Of a DNA stretch of 64,000 nt, positions 24,501 to 36,555 are shown piece after piece. A program made the position numbers and the translations under genes. The notes beneath the pieces are model-generated. The model saw only the letters and a list, made by a program, of their open reading frames with translations, was not told where the DNA came from and made no database searches. Each line of letters starts with the position of its first letter. Within the stretch, counting starts at the first letter, position 1. Source of the stretch: Romanomermis culicivorax (lineage: Eukaryota; Nematoda; Enoplea; Mermithida; Mermithidae); the NCBI GenBank assembly GCA_963922205.1, contig CAWUHX010000145.1, positions 558,001 to 622,000 of the forward strand, given 5' to 3'.

Positions 24501-26907
24501 TCTTTTCCCCGATTGTCTTCAAAATGTACGCAACGAATGTTCCGTTCAATGATTTGGATTCGGAAGCGTCTATATTGCTATTAATCATTGGAAAATTAAC
24601 GTTGGAGGCGAAATCGGCCAATAATTGATCGCCGTCATCGAATTCGTGGTTACCGATGGCCATTGCGGTATAGTTCAGCTTATTCATGTATGCAGCGATA
24701 GGGGCCCATTTCAAGGTTGTGAACCATATGCTACCTGTAAAAGGAAAAGCGAAGTGGGAACATAGTCAAACATTTCTTCTGATTTCTGAATTCTAGTATT
24801 GAACACAATGTCAAAAAAAATTCGGCGTCAACTAAAACTTCTTCTATACTTCTATTTCTACATCTACATCTACATCTACATCCACTTCCACATCCCTTCC
24901 ACTTCCACTTCCACTTCCACTTTCGCTTCCGCTTCCTCTTGCACTTGCACTTCTACTTCTACTTCTACTTCTACTTCTACTTCTACTTATACTTATACTT
25001 ATACTTATACTTATACTTATACTTATACTTATACTTATACTTATACTTCTTATACTTATACTTATACTTATACTTATACTTATACTTATACTTATACTTA
25101 TACTTATACTTATACTTATACTTATACTTATACTTATACTTATACTTATACTTATACTTATACTTATACTTATACTTATACTTATACTTATACTTATACT
25201 TATACTTATACTTATACTTATACTTATACTTATACTTATACTTATACTTATACTTATACTTATACTTATACTTATACTTATACTTATACTTATACTTATA
25301 CTTATACTTATACTTATACTTATACTTATACTTATACTTATACTTATACTTATACTTATACTTATACTTATACTTATACTTATACTTATACTTATACTTA
25401 TACTTATACTTATACTTATACTTATACTTATACTTATACTTATACTTATACTTATACTTATACTTATACTTATACTTATACTTATACTTATACTTATACT
25501 TATACTTATACTTATACTTATACTTATACTTATACTTATACTTATACTTATACTTATACTTATACTTATACTTATACTTATACTTATACTTATACTTATA
25601 CTTATACTTATACTTATACTTATACTTATACTTATACTTATACTTATACTTATACTTATACTTATACTTATACTTATACTTATACTTATACTTATACTTA
25701 TACTTATACTTATACTTATACTTATACTTATACTTATACTTATACTTATACTTATACTTATACTTATACTTATACTTATACTTATACTTATACTTATACT
25801 TATACTTATACTTATACATATACTTATACTTATACTTATTCTTATATTTATACCTATACTTATAATCTTATTTTTACAGCATTTAATATCTTTTTAAACT
25901 GTGAGTCGACTCATCGAATGTTTCTATTTCTCGAACGTCCCGTTCCTTGAAAGTCTCGATTCTTCGAATAGTGCTTTTAAGATTTTACCTTCAAAGTCCA
26001 GTTTTAGCGAAAGTCCCGATTTCTCGAGATTTTTTTTTCAAAAAATCCCGTTTGCTTGAAAATAAGGTTTAAATTTACCATTTTGTAACATGAAAGTTCT
26101 CACGACATAAAGTTCCCACGGTCTTTTCCACCTCGAAAAGTAAAAAACTGTGGTCAAATCTAAGCATAAGCCTAAGCCTAAGCCTAAGCCCAAAGCATGG
26201 CCATCAACAGAAAAAAACAAAAAAAATTTGAAATTATAGTATTTACGATCAAATTTACAGACGTTTCAAGAAAATCGAACTGTTTGTACATGCACTTTCG
26301 ATGAACTGGGATTTGTGATGCACCAATGTTCGATGAATCATAAATTTTATCTTCTTTTCGAAGAATCGGGACTTTCGAGAAATCGGGAGAGCAAATTCAT
26401 GATGCACTACAGCATGTTTCGAGGAATTGGGAATTTTATCCACTTTTCGAGGAATCGGGACTTTCGAGTAAAGGGGATACAACCCCTTTTCACAGTAAAC
26501 TTTTTAATTTTTAGCTCATAAACTGAAACTTGAGTGCTCCAGAAACACTTGAATTTCAAAATTTGTTCCTTTAAGTCTGAATTTTTAAATTTCATTCGCT
26601 ATGTAAATTTCTAGTTTATACCTTGAAACTGGTCCCCGGCGTCTAAAAGTATCGCATTCTTGTACAATTGGCGGAATTTCTTGACGGCCGTGGCGAGTCG
26701 AGGAGCGCCGCCCCAACACTTGTTATGAAGTCGATTTTTTTCCGTACAAGGTTGCACGTTTTGATTAAAGCTCAAAAATCGGCTATGCACGTCATTCGTA
26801 TGTAAAATAGTCAATTCCAAATCGCCTCCATCGTCATTATTATGGCTGTATAGCGAACGGCCGTATGTTATGAAAATTGTGAGTAAAAATACAGCCTGCG
26901 GACCCAT
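18575..26907 (-). CDS. NT5E: Secreted ecto-5'-nucleotidase/apyrase (CD73-like), complete, five exons
   Basis: Exons 26907-26622, 24734-24314, 22397-22122, 21963-21775 and 19184-18575 join in phase to 594 codons including the TGA stop, about the length of CD73. Residues 1-21 (MGPQAVFLLTIFITYGRSLY) are a signal peptide. The metallophosphatase domain follows: HTNDVHS (D39, H41), DAGDQFQG (D89, D92), GNHEFDDG (N124, H125), SHSG and GGHTHTF. The C-terminal nucleotide-binding domain has NSGGIR, LPFSN and GGDGYGF. Family enzymes release phosphate from extracellular AMP, or from ATP/ADP in secreted apyrases. The protein ends NSLDCVEHL with no hydrophobic tail, so no GPI anchor is expected and the enzyme is probably secreted. 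Which nucleotide it prefers cannot be told. Intron 1 holds a long hexanucleotide satellite. Donors are GTATAA, GTTAGT, GTAAAA and GTAAGA. The symbol is by homology to the family. Confidence 0.93.
19185..20567. other. NT5E: Intron 4 of the 5'-nucleotidase gene, first part
   Basis: AT-rich, no exon or recognised repeat; short open frames here have no family resemblance. Confidence 0.5.
20568..20885. mobile_element. Diverged hAT-type MITE, CATACATCC end, GCAGATT phrase
   Basis: It begins CATACATCCATATAGGGGGG and continues with GCAGACTTTGATTAATCC, GCAGATTCTTGCTGACC and GCAGATTTGACC, the same order as the better preserved copy at 28900-29312. It ends near CCTGACTGACCCCCAGCA and the matching right terminus is lost. 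It lies in intron 4 of the 5'-nucleotidase gene. Confidence 0.65.
20886..21774. other. NT5E: Intron 4 of the 5'-nucleotidase gene, second part
   Basis: Close to the exon, at 21680-21765, the phrase GATGGTGAATAC occurs twice and the stretch ends in GAATACGGCCCTGGG. This resembles the GTATTCAC...GGCC ends of Harbinger elements (compare 57245-58256) and may be a solitary end. The rest is not recognised. Confidence 0.35.
22398..24313. other. NT5E: Intron 2 of the 5'-nucleotidase gene
   Basis: Mostly unrecognised AT-rich DNA. At about 22853-22940 it contains one end of the TATAGTCTGTTTT MITE family (TATAGTCTGTTTTGTTATAA, then GAAAAGTGACAAAA), in the orientation of the right end of the copy at 2484-2731. 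The other end was not found. Confidence 0.5.
24846..25870. repeat. About 1-kb hexanucleotide satellite (TATACT)n with ordered variant zones
   Basis: It opens with CTACAT units (about 24853-24890), moves through CTTCCA units (about 24895-24925) and mixed CTTCCG/CTTGCA units, then CTTCTA units (about 24951-24984), and finally a nearly perfect CTTATA run to about 25856. The run is broken only by one extra CTT near 25046 and a few changes at the right end. The longest pure stretch is about 760 bp, near 127 units. It lies in intron 1 of the 5'-nucleotidase gene and is open in several frames only because no unit contains a stop. Confidence 0.97.
25916..26484. mobile_element. Inverted-repeat element with CTCGAAAGTCCCGATT phrase arrays
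   Basis: Left phrases (25919-26030) such as TTTCTCGAACGTCCCGTTCC and GCGAAAGTCCCGATTTCTCG are met in reverse complement at 26338-26484 (GAATCGGGACTTTCGAG, twice). The interior has a short (TAAGCC)4 run at about 26165-26192. No transposase is seen. It lies in intron 1 of the 5'-nucleotidase gene beside the hexanucleotide satellite. Ends are approximate. Confidence 0.55.
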
Positions 26908-28716
26908 ATAGTTGTTATCACAAATTTTCGATCGATTAATAAGTGTTGCGCGGCGTACTGAACACTGAAATTCGAAATTCGAAACTGATAAGAATCTTGC
27001 CAGAGGTATGCAGGAGACGAACCAATTATTCTGAAAATTTTCAAACGTTTGATTTGTAAAAGATATATGGAAGATGTGAATTCACTTGATAAAAAGTAAA
27101 ACACAATCAGTTTCCGAAATTTCGAGTCCCATTCATTTCAATGTGATATTAATTGTAGATTAGATAAGGCACTATATCGCTGGCTTATGATACATCACAG
27201 AATTAAAACTTACACAACTATGCCAGCCGTAGGAATCCTTTTCAAAACTTCTTATGAAAATTTATGTACGTGGGTCGGTTTCATCAGAGACTCAAGTTTC
27301 AGCAGAGCGGCAGCTTAAGCTATAGCTTAACTGGATGTTATAACACTGCCATTAAGGTGCAGCTCAGCTGCAGCTTAACTTCCCGATATGTTTTGTGCGT
27401 AGGAGGGACTGAGAGACCTTTTTTAGAATATCCAAGTATATTCCGCATTTTTACAACATGCTTTCGGAAACTAGGACTCAAAAAAGCAAACTTGATGTCT
27501 ATTGATGTAAAATCGTCATAGATACACTGAAACCCCAAATCTTAAAAGAAAAAAGCAGTAAATGTACTTTGACGAAAGTCTAGGATTATTCAGATCAATG
27601 GAAACTCTGATATTAACAGACATCGAATTTTAAAATATTCATTCTGAGACTTTTTTGAACTACTACAATGAAAAAAGCCTGGGAAGTTTGACTTATCATA
27701 CAAAATAAAAATAAAAAGACAAATTTTAAGCTGCATTTTTGACGTATCTATACGCAAAGTTTTTAGCATTTTAATTACGTCGAAATTTTCTTATTTAGCC
27801 TAAATAGGAAAATCGTTTATCGTTTGGTAGCATAACATGCACAATAATTTTCACATAAAACACGAAAATTCTCATATCTCTATCAATTTCGGGAATTTAA
27901 AAAAACAATTCGAGCAAATTTTGCATGTGTCTAATGAAATGAAAACTTAATGGAAATTACTAATCTTTTGCTATGAGACTTTAGAGGCTATATCCTCCTT
28001 CCTTATAATAAGGATATTTTGAACGCTGTTTGATGTACTACATTAGAAAGATTTGACTCTGACCTTATCTCTGGCTGATTTACGGAGGATTATGTTGGAG
28101 AGAGCTTTACTAAAGTTGAAAAGCGCTAGTACAATGAGTAAAAAAATCTTAGGGGGATTCAAGACGAACTTACGACGCACAAATGGAATTTCAACACAAT
28201 AGATTTAACTCTGGATAAAAATTTTGTTTATTGATAAGTTCAAAACTATGTATCAATCATATTGATCATCATAAATCATTTATATTCCATAACAACACGA
28301 ACCGACGTGATAAATTTATATTGTTTCACGTTTATGCGATCGACAGGTTTTCATAAGATTCATATTTTTATGGACCAATAAGTTTTTTGAACTAGGAATC
28401 TTATAACTTTGATGCAACAGACCCCAGGCGTTCGAAGTGAAATTTTTCATTCAAGATGGTTCTACCCAGACTATATTTTAAACAGAGGTGCCCGACAAAA
28501 GAAAAATATTTTTCTCATTTCAGTCCGTATGAAAATTTTCTAAATTGAAAAAAGACAAAAACTTTAATCTTGTCGAGATCGTAAACAAGGCTTCTATGAA
28601 AATTTTTACTCAAAAAAATTGACGGTTAGTAATTAACTATGTTAAAAAATTTTTATTCCTTCATAATTGAGCAGTTAGCCGAAAATCGTAAAAATATGAA
28701 ATAAGACTTGCTTTCT
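26908..28716. other. Upstream flank of the 5'-nucleotidase gene, nothing recognised
   Basis: The promoter and 5' untranslated region of the minus-strand 5'-nucleotidase gene should lie at the left end of this stretch, but no defined element was recognised. GGGTCGGTTTCATCAGAG near 27272 resembles the Harbinger end seen at 322 and may be a relic. Confidence 0.35.
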
Positions 28717-28790
28717 ATAGTCTGTTTTTCCTTAAATGTTATGAATAATAGATAAAAAAGTAACGCAATTAATGCTTTATATTTTTACGG
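28717..28790. repeat. Solitary end of the TATAGTCTGTTTT MITE family
   Basis: CTATAGTCTGTTTTTCCTTA followed by AAATGTTATGAATAATAG matches the terminal 40-50 bp of the copies at 2484-2731 and 44828-45072. No partner end was found nearby. Confidence 0.5.
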
Positions 28791-28899
28791 TTTTTGGCCG
28801 AAATACAAGAAATGCATTCTCAAATAATATTCAACCATTTTTTTTTGCGAAAAATTCTATCGTCAAACACTCTTTCAATACAAGCAATATGGTTCTATC

Positions 28900-29312
28900 C
28901 ATACATGCACGTGGGCGGATTGGGGTGGGGGGGGGGGTGACCCCCAGCAGATTTTGATTGATCCCAGCAGATTCTTGCCGACTCCCAGCAGATTTGATCC
29001 AACAGCAATGATTGAGAAGTTGATGAAGAAAAATGTGCAAGAGAGAAGAGAAAGTCGTCATAAAAATGGAAATGATGCTGTAGTTTAACAATTTTTCTAA
29101 GCGAAGCATACTTGATTACAGGGAAGTAAAATCAAAACATTAAAAAGTGCTGTCTAAGCAAATAATTTCACATATATGACTAATACACGTCCACGATGTT
29201 AGGAGACCTTTCTAAGACCTTTCTTTTCTTTATCAAGAACGAAAAAACATTTCCTATTCCACCCACTGTCCTGCCTGATCCGCAGCAGAATTTCTATGCT
29301 GTAACATGTATG
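28900..29312. mobile_element. hAT-type MITE, CATACATG ends, GCAGATT phrase, 8-bp duplication
   Basis: It begins CATACATGCACGTGGGCGG, has a G-run, then the phrase CCCAGCAGATT three times with variation, and ends GCTGTAACATGTATG. The flanking 8-mers GTTCTATC (28892-28899) and GCTCTATC (29313-29320) differ at one base. A diverged copy lies at 20568-20885. Non-coding. Confidence 0.75.
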
Positions 29313-32300
29313 GCTCTATCTATCGAAGAAATATCATTCTATGTGGCAATTAATATCTAGCTTCTTGTTCGACTATTTCCAAGTTTTACATGGTTCTATC
29401 AATTTTTGCCAATTTTATATTTGAAACCAAAAAAGCAGTCTGTTTTTTATTGTTCACAAATGACCGACATTGGTACCATATCGTTTGAACAAGATGAAAC
29501 TCCTATGGTCAAAGCATCAAATTTAGAATCTTAGGATATCCGATTTCGATTGAACAACTATTTAACCACGTTAATATATACTGTAAAAATAGCGCCATAG
29601 GATACCACATCACATATATTTCTTTGCAAATATGCCAGCAAGTCAAAATGATCCAAAACTAATCCCTGAACTACATAGAATCTCGAACAGCGCTTGGAGC
29701 ATGTGCAAAGTTCATGTTCAATCACATGAATTCGATGACGATAACGTTAGTGTGACATGGCACGGAGAACATAGGACGAGAAAAACTCGCACAAACAAGA
29801 ATAGCAGAAACGAAAAAAGTGACACAAAGAGAAAAAGGAATTGGTGTTTAGCTACAACAGTAAAATCTACAGTAAGACGGCATTGATCATCGTGGTCACA
29901 TTCGTATTTCGTTTAATCGATCAAATAGAAAAAGAAAATTAGAAAGTAAAGCTTTTTATTATCCCAAATACACTAGCAGTTTGGAAGTTTCCCACCGTAA
30001 TACGAAGGGTATTCGTTTTTCTTACGTAAATTCTATTTTTCCTGGATTATCCACCAAATATCCCGGTAATTTTCTACTTTTATCCATACGATTTCCAGAG
30101 ATGACCAAAATTTCTGAATTTTGCAACTTTTTGCCTCTTAAGAGGAAACACGACACTTCGCCGTTTTTTGAAAAATTGTCAACTAAAGAATTCAGAATAA
30201 TTTATGTTTGAGCGCTAAAAATGTTATGGCAATTCCATATCGAAATCGGCAAATTGGATTTCTGGTTTCCTTGCGTGCCTGTTTTTTACACCATATAATT
30301 TTCTGTAATTTCATTGTGGATTTACGTTGTCATTTCTAGACAGCCTTCATTTCATGGTTACAAATTCAACCCTGCAAAATTGTACGTTATTTATGATTTT
30401 TCTGTCCAAAATTGCATAAATTTAAGATTTTTGAATCCAAGAGCAATGATGACTACCATGAAGAAATAAATTAGCAACCTATAAAGATATTTGTGTTTCC
30501 CAACTTTCCGACAAATTCGATTTATTACTGATTAGAACTTTTGTACTGGTCCAGAGCAGCTGTTATTACTGCAAAATTCTATAAATGAGGTGAATTCCAT
30601 TGCTCAAAAAATTGATGATGATCGAATGAAAAAAAGCTTAGATTGTCTCTTATGTACATTCACAGATCAGATAGTCCCAAGAAATATTGTCACAATGAAA
30701 TAGTCAAAAAACTTGAAATTGAGATTTTGTGACTGTCTCTATGCTATTGCAAACTATACCACATTGAATCAATTTGGGTTCCCATTTTAAAACTAGAATT
30801 TCAATCTCAGATCAATTCCTCTGTTTAATCTAGATTTTACATACAGGAATTTGAGGAATTGAGAAGGGCATGATCTCAGTTTTTGTGATTCATATTAATT
30901 TTTTCTTTTCCTTTTATTTATCCTAATTATTTTGTTTCTTTTTTATTTCCTTTCTTTTTTTTGTTTTTTCTTCCATCATCTTCTCATATTTCTTTTATTT
31001 TCTTAGTTTCAGTTGTAGAGTTGAGCTTTCTATTCTATTTACCAAACATTTTTTATTCCTATGGTTGTCTAATCAATTTTAAAACGATTAGAGCAGCAGT
31101 CGGAGTTTTGGCAAATGTAGCCTTACTATATTATATTATTATATGTAGACAGAGAAAATCACTTTTTATATTCTTGAAATAGTTGGAAAGAGTAATCATT
31201 AAGGAGTCGAATCTGTATCATTGTGGAAAAAATTTTTGAATGCAATCGAAAGAGTCTTCCATAATTTTGGATAGAAAATTGGCTGCAACCTTGCAGCACG
31301 GATCATTTCAAAATGGATGGAGTATAGTAGCTTCATTCACTTGAATCTTTATTCCTCCTTAGAGTAAGCATTAAATTAAACCCTTAAACCCTAGAGAACT
31401 GGAATGACCATTTTGACTACCTCCTATTTTTTTCTGGTAGCCGAGATGATGCGAAAATAAATAAATTTAGTGAGTGAATCATGCGCAACGAAAAAACCAT
31501 TTTTGAACTGTCTGCGGCAAACTGTGGTATTTCATGCATGATGCATCAAAGTTCAAGCTGTAGTTAATTTTCGGAATGGTAAATTCAGTGATCAAGTTCA
31601 AACCAAGAGAAGTACTAATTATTACAGAAATCAATGAAAACAGGAATTCTGTAATTTATCTATAGTATAAACACTTTCATTACATGGAAATCATGTGTCA
31701 AATTGAACCACTTTTTTGATTTTCACTGCATCTGTCACTTCAAAATGAAATGATCTACAGTAAGATTGCTAGTTATTCTGTGAAACTTCAACTTGATCAG
31801 GCTCAAATTCTTCTCTATATTTTTATTTTTCAATTTCTTAACAGATGAAGCCTTTCCAGAATTGCCATGGACTGAACAATATTGGTGATACAACGAAATT
31901 GAATATATTTCTCAGTCATCTGCTGAATTCAATGCTATGCCTCCACTTCCATGAATAGTGCCCATCTTTTAAGCTTCTACCAATCCATTTGGTCCGCATT
32001 AGTGGGGACAAATGTGGTCAAAGAAGTTGCTTTAACTGTCGAAAATCCTAATGGCATAAAAATTAAATCTGCTCATTTACTATTTGGGTAGTGATTTGTG
32101 TATCAACATGAAAAAAATCTTTGGATCATAATTTCAAGAATTTGATGAAATCAAGAATATGTGCCTGTTATTTCAAACAAGTAATGGAGAACAATTCAGA
32201 AAACTCAAAATATTCCTGTATGGTGGCAATTACTTTTCAAATCACTTGTGGGACATAAAGGTTCATTCATCATACAAAAGCCTTGTCTCTTTTGTCACAT

Positions 32301-33400
32301 CAGGTTGCAGTACCTTGGTAACCTAATAATTGAAAAAATTTCAAACAACCATGCAAATTAAAATCCAACACTCCTAATGCCAATTGTACTGTAGAGCTCT
32401 ATTACCATCAAAAATCCTGATCAATCGATATAATAATAGCTCAACTATTACTTGAAGTAATGTGTGCAATATTGTCATTCCCATCATGCATGTGCAACTA
32501 GGAATAACAGCCAGTTTCTGGTCAATGATATATGATGAATGCTTAAATCACATTCACTCAAACTGAGCATAACAGAGGATAGGCAAAGAAGAAGCATGTT
32601 TTTAGTACCATAATGTTCCCAGCCCATGTATGGTTGCACAATATCAGTGATTTGTGCAATTGTAATTGTTTATGTCTCACGAATAAAGATGTTTTACTGA
32701 GGAAGTCGTTATTTTTCCTCTTCAATAAATAAATATCATAGTTATTCAAATAAACAGAAGACAGTTTCTTGTTTTTTGGGTCCATTTAGTGCACCATCTA
32801 TTCAAGGGTGGAATCTATGCGAAAGCCACATTTGATAAAACTTTGCACAAAATCATGTCACATTTTAATTCCATCTTGCTTTTTATTCTTTCGTGAAATT
32901 TTAAAGGGTAAATAAACAAGCACGTCATTTACCGGAATACAAGTCACTCAAATTTTTATTTTTTTCTCTTCCTCAAGACGATAATCATCGAGTTCTTAAT
33001 AAACATCTTCCATCATGGCACTTGCTATTTTCCTTGAAATATGTAATTTAATCAATTTTTGGTCACTGTGACTTAGCTTCATAGAAACTTAACCAAAAAA
33101 CAATAGAACACACTGAAAACTATTGCATCCGAAAAGGACTTTAAAAAAAACAGAAATTCATCTAATATTTAAGGTTTATATATGAATCTAATAAATGGCG
33201 TACCGTTTGTTAGAGAGGGCCGTTTATCTGAGGACGCTTTTCATTTGAATGTATTCGAAAACAGCTTCTAAATGCCCTTAAGTTTTGCCGTCAATAGATG
33301 TCTCAATTGACCAATCATTATGTTATAATTATTGCGCAGGAATATTGTGAAGGAGAGCGCGTTACTGTATATTCTTTACAGATTGTTTCGTTGCTTCGAA
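29313..33400. other. Intergenic AT-rich DNA, no gene seen
   Basis: No gene or repeat is supported except a possible transposase fossil at 31855-32335. A pyrimidine-rich stretch lies at 30895-31000. Confidence 0.4.
31855..32335 (+). pseudogene. Possible decayed transposase fragment
   Basis: Frame-shifted pieces on the plus strand read FRKLKIFLYGGNY and, in another frame, KSLVGHKGSFIIQKP followed by CLFCHIRLQYLGN. A KIFxxGGxY...L...G...PCLFC layout is reminiscent of transposon proteins with a C-x2-C site, but stops and frameshifts are frequent and I cannot name the family. Confidence 0.25.
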
Positions 33401-33737
33401 TCTCGCTCCGCTCCACTGCACTGTTTGTTTTTTTCCACGAACTTTTTTCCACAAATGTGGAAAGGGGTCAAATTTTTTTTCCACATGTGGAAAAAAAATT
33501 TTTTTCGTCTTAAAATCCTCGTTTTTTGGCTTAAAAATGCTCACAGACGCTTTATCGCACTGTTTTTGAGCTTTTTCAAGCCTTCCGGTGTTTTTAGAGA
33601 AGTTAATTCATTAAAATTGGAGAAAAAATTGAAATGTTCGACTAAGCCTAATCTACAAGCATTGTTGAACAAATTTTCTAGCAAACTATCCAAGAGCATA
33701 ATTGACTTGAATTACACAAGAAACCAATGGTCAAGTC

Positions 33738-35824
33738 CATGGGCGTACGGACACTGGGTGCAGTGGGTGCAATTGCACCCAGTAATCAAATATTGAAATT
33801 TTTTTAGATTCCTTTCAATTCAGATATTTCTGTCACTAAGTACTAACTAGTGCTCGATTAAAAATGTCAAAGCCATCCGCGGGCAATACTTCTATTACGA
33901 AATTCTTCAAGCCAAGGCAACAGAATTCAGCTGCTTCACAGTCCAATAATAAAGGAACTGCAACATCAACAACAGAAAGCACTTAAGAACCCACTGAAGA
34001 CTTGCTATCTGCTTATGACGAAATTAAAAATACAAAGAAGAGTTTAGAATTACGTATTGAATCAGATGTTGATTTTGAAAAGTTATATGGACAATGCAGA
34101 AGTAATGCTGACTTTGCCTTATCAATTAGCTTTTAGAGTAACTAAATATATTGATTAAATTTCAGAGCCAGATTGATTAGATCCTGGCGTTTTTGAAAAT
34201 ATTGCGTTTTATCATGATTTTTTGGGTGGTGCGACTTTTGAGATGTTCAGTGGTGAACTTAGACGATGGAAAGTTGAATGGTGCAAGTGCAACACCAATT
34301 TGAAACAAAGGCCTGAAAGTTTACCTGAAACACTAAAATTATTTGATGGACCTCTAAAAGTATACCACAAATTTTCATTAGCAGTAGTTTTGTATACATT
34401 CTGTGACCTGATTTTAATCTTTTTTAATGAATTTTATCGGACTCTTTTTGCCTTACTCAAAATTTTGTCAACTTATCCAGTCACTACTTCGACACCAGAA
34501 AGAACGTTTAGTATGCTGCAGAGCACCCCATGTGTGGGGTATGGGGGGGGGTATTACCCCCGTCTTAGATTCGGAAATTCATTTACAACCCCAAAAAACA
34601 GCTCACTATAGCAAAAAATTTTGGTAGACCACATCCTCTCCCCAGTAGATTATAGTAATTCGAGAAAAATTGTACAATGTGTGATTCTGAGGAATTACTC
34701 ACCGCTCTTTTTGACACATTTACTGAGCAAATCATAATGGGAAAGTATGCAACTTCTGTGCCATATAGCAATTTTCAGGAAAGGATATTAGCACATTAAT
34801 ATATACTACTTGTAGGCAATCATTATATATATAATTGAGAGATGAAATAATGACTTATGTATATGTGATTTATCAAAAAATCGCCCTCTTGGGAAGAAAA
34901 ACATTATGTTCTTAAAATTCTTCCTCTTCATGCTCTCCTTTCCTTTTCCCCACTTCTGCGTTGGGTCTTCTGTGCGCATATGGTTACCCAAGCTGTGGCA
35001 TACTTCCTGCTATGAGTTGAGACATGTGAGGTCTGTCGACGTGGATCAGGAGTGGTACTTGGTTTCAAACTCGTAGTTCATAGTCTAATGGGATTAATAA
35101 TACTAAAGCCACATTCAGCATCAGGACTTTCAATTGGAAGCACTGTTCCAAGCCTTAGCAGGGATGGAATAAGCCCATACTGCTGGTTCAAATAATGTTT
35201 CCAAAAGTATGTTGTGTCCGATTCTTGAAATGTGCAGGAATCAGTTGGCTTGACAATCTTCAAAGTGTGAATATTCTGTACATATAATTAGTGCATTGAA
35301 GTTGCACGATTGGGAGCCAGAAAAGGGAGATGAAATAGTAAATGTTTTTTGACCGTAAAAAACGTAAACTAGGTGCATTATTGATTTTTGTAAGTTGTAT
35401 GTGGTTAGAGCACTTCAACTCCCCCCTCCTGTGCAAAAAAGCTGGGAGCAAAAAAAAGGTCACGGCATATTTCAAGTACTACCCTTAAAATTTACGATTT
35501 TACCCCTGCCTAAATTTTCGACCTTGGGGACCTCTGGTATGCTGGCTAGGATATTCTGTGAAAAACGAAAGTCAATGACAACAAAGCGTGTTTCAGATCT
35601 TGCTGTTATTTCATACTACTCTAAAGAATCTGGAAATGTTGACATTTCTGATGTCCTCGAAATTTTTGCAGATGTGTCGCGTCGTATTAAGTTGAAATAA
35701 AACGTATTAAGTTACTTAACGTTTATGTGTGACAACAAAAGCATCATTTATAGCTGATTTTATAACAGTAATTTTTTAAATTTTGAATTGCACCCCATAT
35801 GAAAAAATCCTGCGTACGCCTATG
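33738..35824 (+). mobile_element. hAT transposon with perfect 8-bp duplication GTCAAGTC
   Basis: The ends are CATGGGCGTACGGACACTGG and, inverted, CATAGGCGTACGCAGGATTT, both followed by GGGTGCA. GTCAAGTC flanks both sides (33730-33737 and 35825-35832). The related uninterrupted repeat at 45449-46492 carries the empty target as a single GACTTGAC at 46178-46185 on the opposite strand. It carries a broken transposase gene (33864-35700) interrupted by about 1 kb that begins near 34519 with a C/G-rich run. Confidence 0.93.
33864..35700 (+). pseudogene. hAT transposase, broken
   Basis: It starts MSKPSAGNTSITKFFKPRQQ, a ZMYM/TTF-type hAT N-terminus, and hits a stop near 33985; the frame continues as EDLLSAYDEIKNTKKSLELR. 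At 34222-34520 lies a degraded region ending LLKILSTYPVTTSTPERTFS, the hAT dimerisation motif (normally LPVSTASAERxFS). The C-terminus resumes at about 35585 (KRVSDLAVISYYSKE, then DISDVLEIFADVSRRIKLK and a TAA at 35698). Stops, frame changes, a lost catalytic core and an insertion of about 1 kb make it non-functional. Confidence 0.8.
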
Positions 35825-36555
35825 GTCAAGTCCTCTATGATGACAAGTGAAAGCCCAAAAAAGATGGTACTTTCCGGCGCCAAGCGCCGGAAATTTTTTT
35901 GGGTATATTGACATTCTGGGATGCTGGAAAATCATTTTTCCGAACATTTATTTCAAGAATTAGATTCCAATTTAGTGTTCAAGAGTCGTAATTTCTAGAA
36001 TTTTACTTGAAAAATTTTAAAATCTGTAATTTATTTGTAAACTCTCATGAACTTGGTCGAAAATATATGAGTAAGAAGAGTATAAATTTCCGAAAGATAT
36101 TTCCAAGAAGCTTTTGAATTGATTTTACGTTAGCAAAGAAATAATCGCATCATAAATCATAGAGACTTGACGTGTATTGATCTTTCTCAAAAGGAAAAAA
36201 TGCGAATCTTCATTAAATATTATGATAAAATGTCGAAGATTACCAATTAAAACATGAGATACTACGTTTAAGATGATGAAAACTATTATAGATTAAGTGA
36301 TAAATGAAGGTAGACATGATAAAAGCCGCGCCTGAGCTACTTAATGAATAATGATGATTATTAAAGTTATAACCGGCGCGAAGCGCCGGAAAATTTAGAA
36401 ATTCGGACCTCCTAAAATGCACCAAAATGCATCTTTTCAATATGAAAAGCCCAAATTTTTCTTCCACATTTGTGGAAAGACCTCAAAAATTTTTTCCACA
36501 TTCCAGATTTTTTTTCCACATTATAGTGCAAATGTGGAAAAAAAACAGTGCGCTC

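Larger units (their letters stand above)
33417..36550. mobile_element. A-body hAT-like MITE (word CCACATGTGG), split by a 2.1-kb hAT transposon
   Basis: The left end has CACTGTTTGTTTTTTTCCAC, then TTTCCACAAATGTGGAAA and the perfect palindrome CCACATGTGG. The right end mirrors this and closes with GTGGAAAAAAAACAGTG. The halves 33417-33737 and 35833-36550 together give about 1.04 kb, the length of the uninterrupted inverted copy at 45449-46492, and align with it throughout. The body contains TTCCGGCGCCAAGCGCCGGA hairpins near 35874 and 36373. Flanking 8-mers CGCTCCAC (33409-33416) and CGCTCCAG (36551-36558) suggest the duplication. Non-coding. Confidence 0.8.

Noticed and set aside
24799..25950. 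Long open frames (up to 383 residues of TYTY, LYLY or YKYK) across the hexanucleotide satellite
   Set aside because: They are by-products of a stop-free CTTATA repeat, present on both strands, inside an intron.
29632..29886. 84-codon plus-strand open frame MPASQNDPKLIPELHR...
   Set aside because: Basic and open but without any recognised domain, neighbour exon or repeat; not enough to call a gene.
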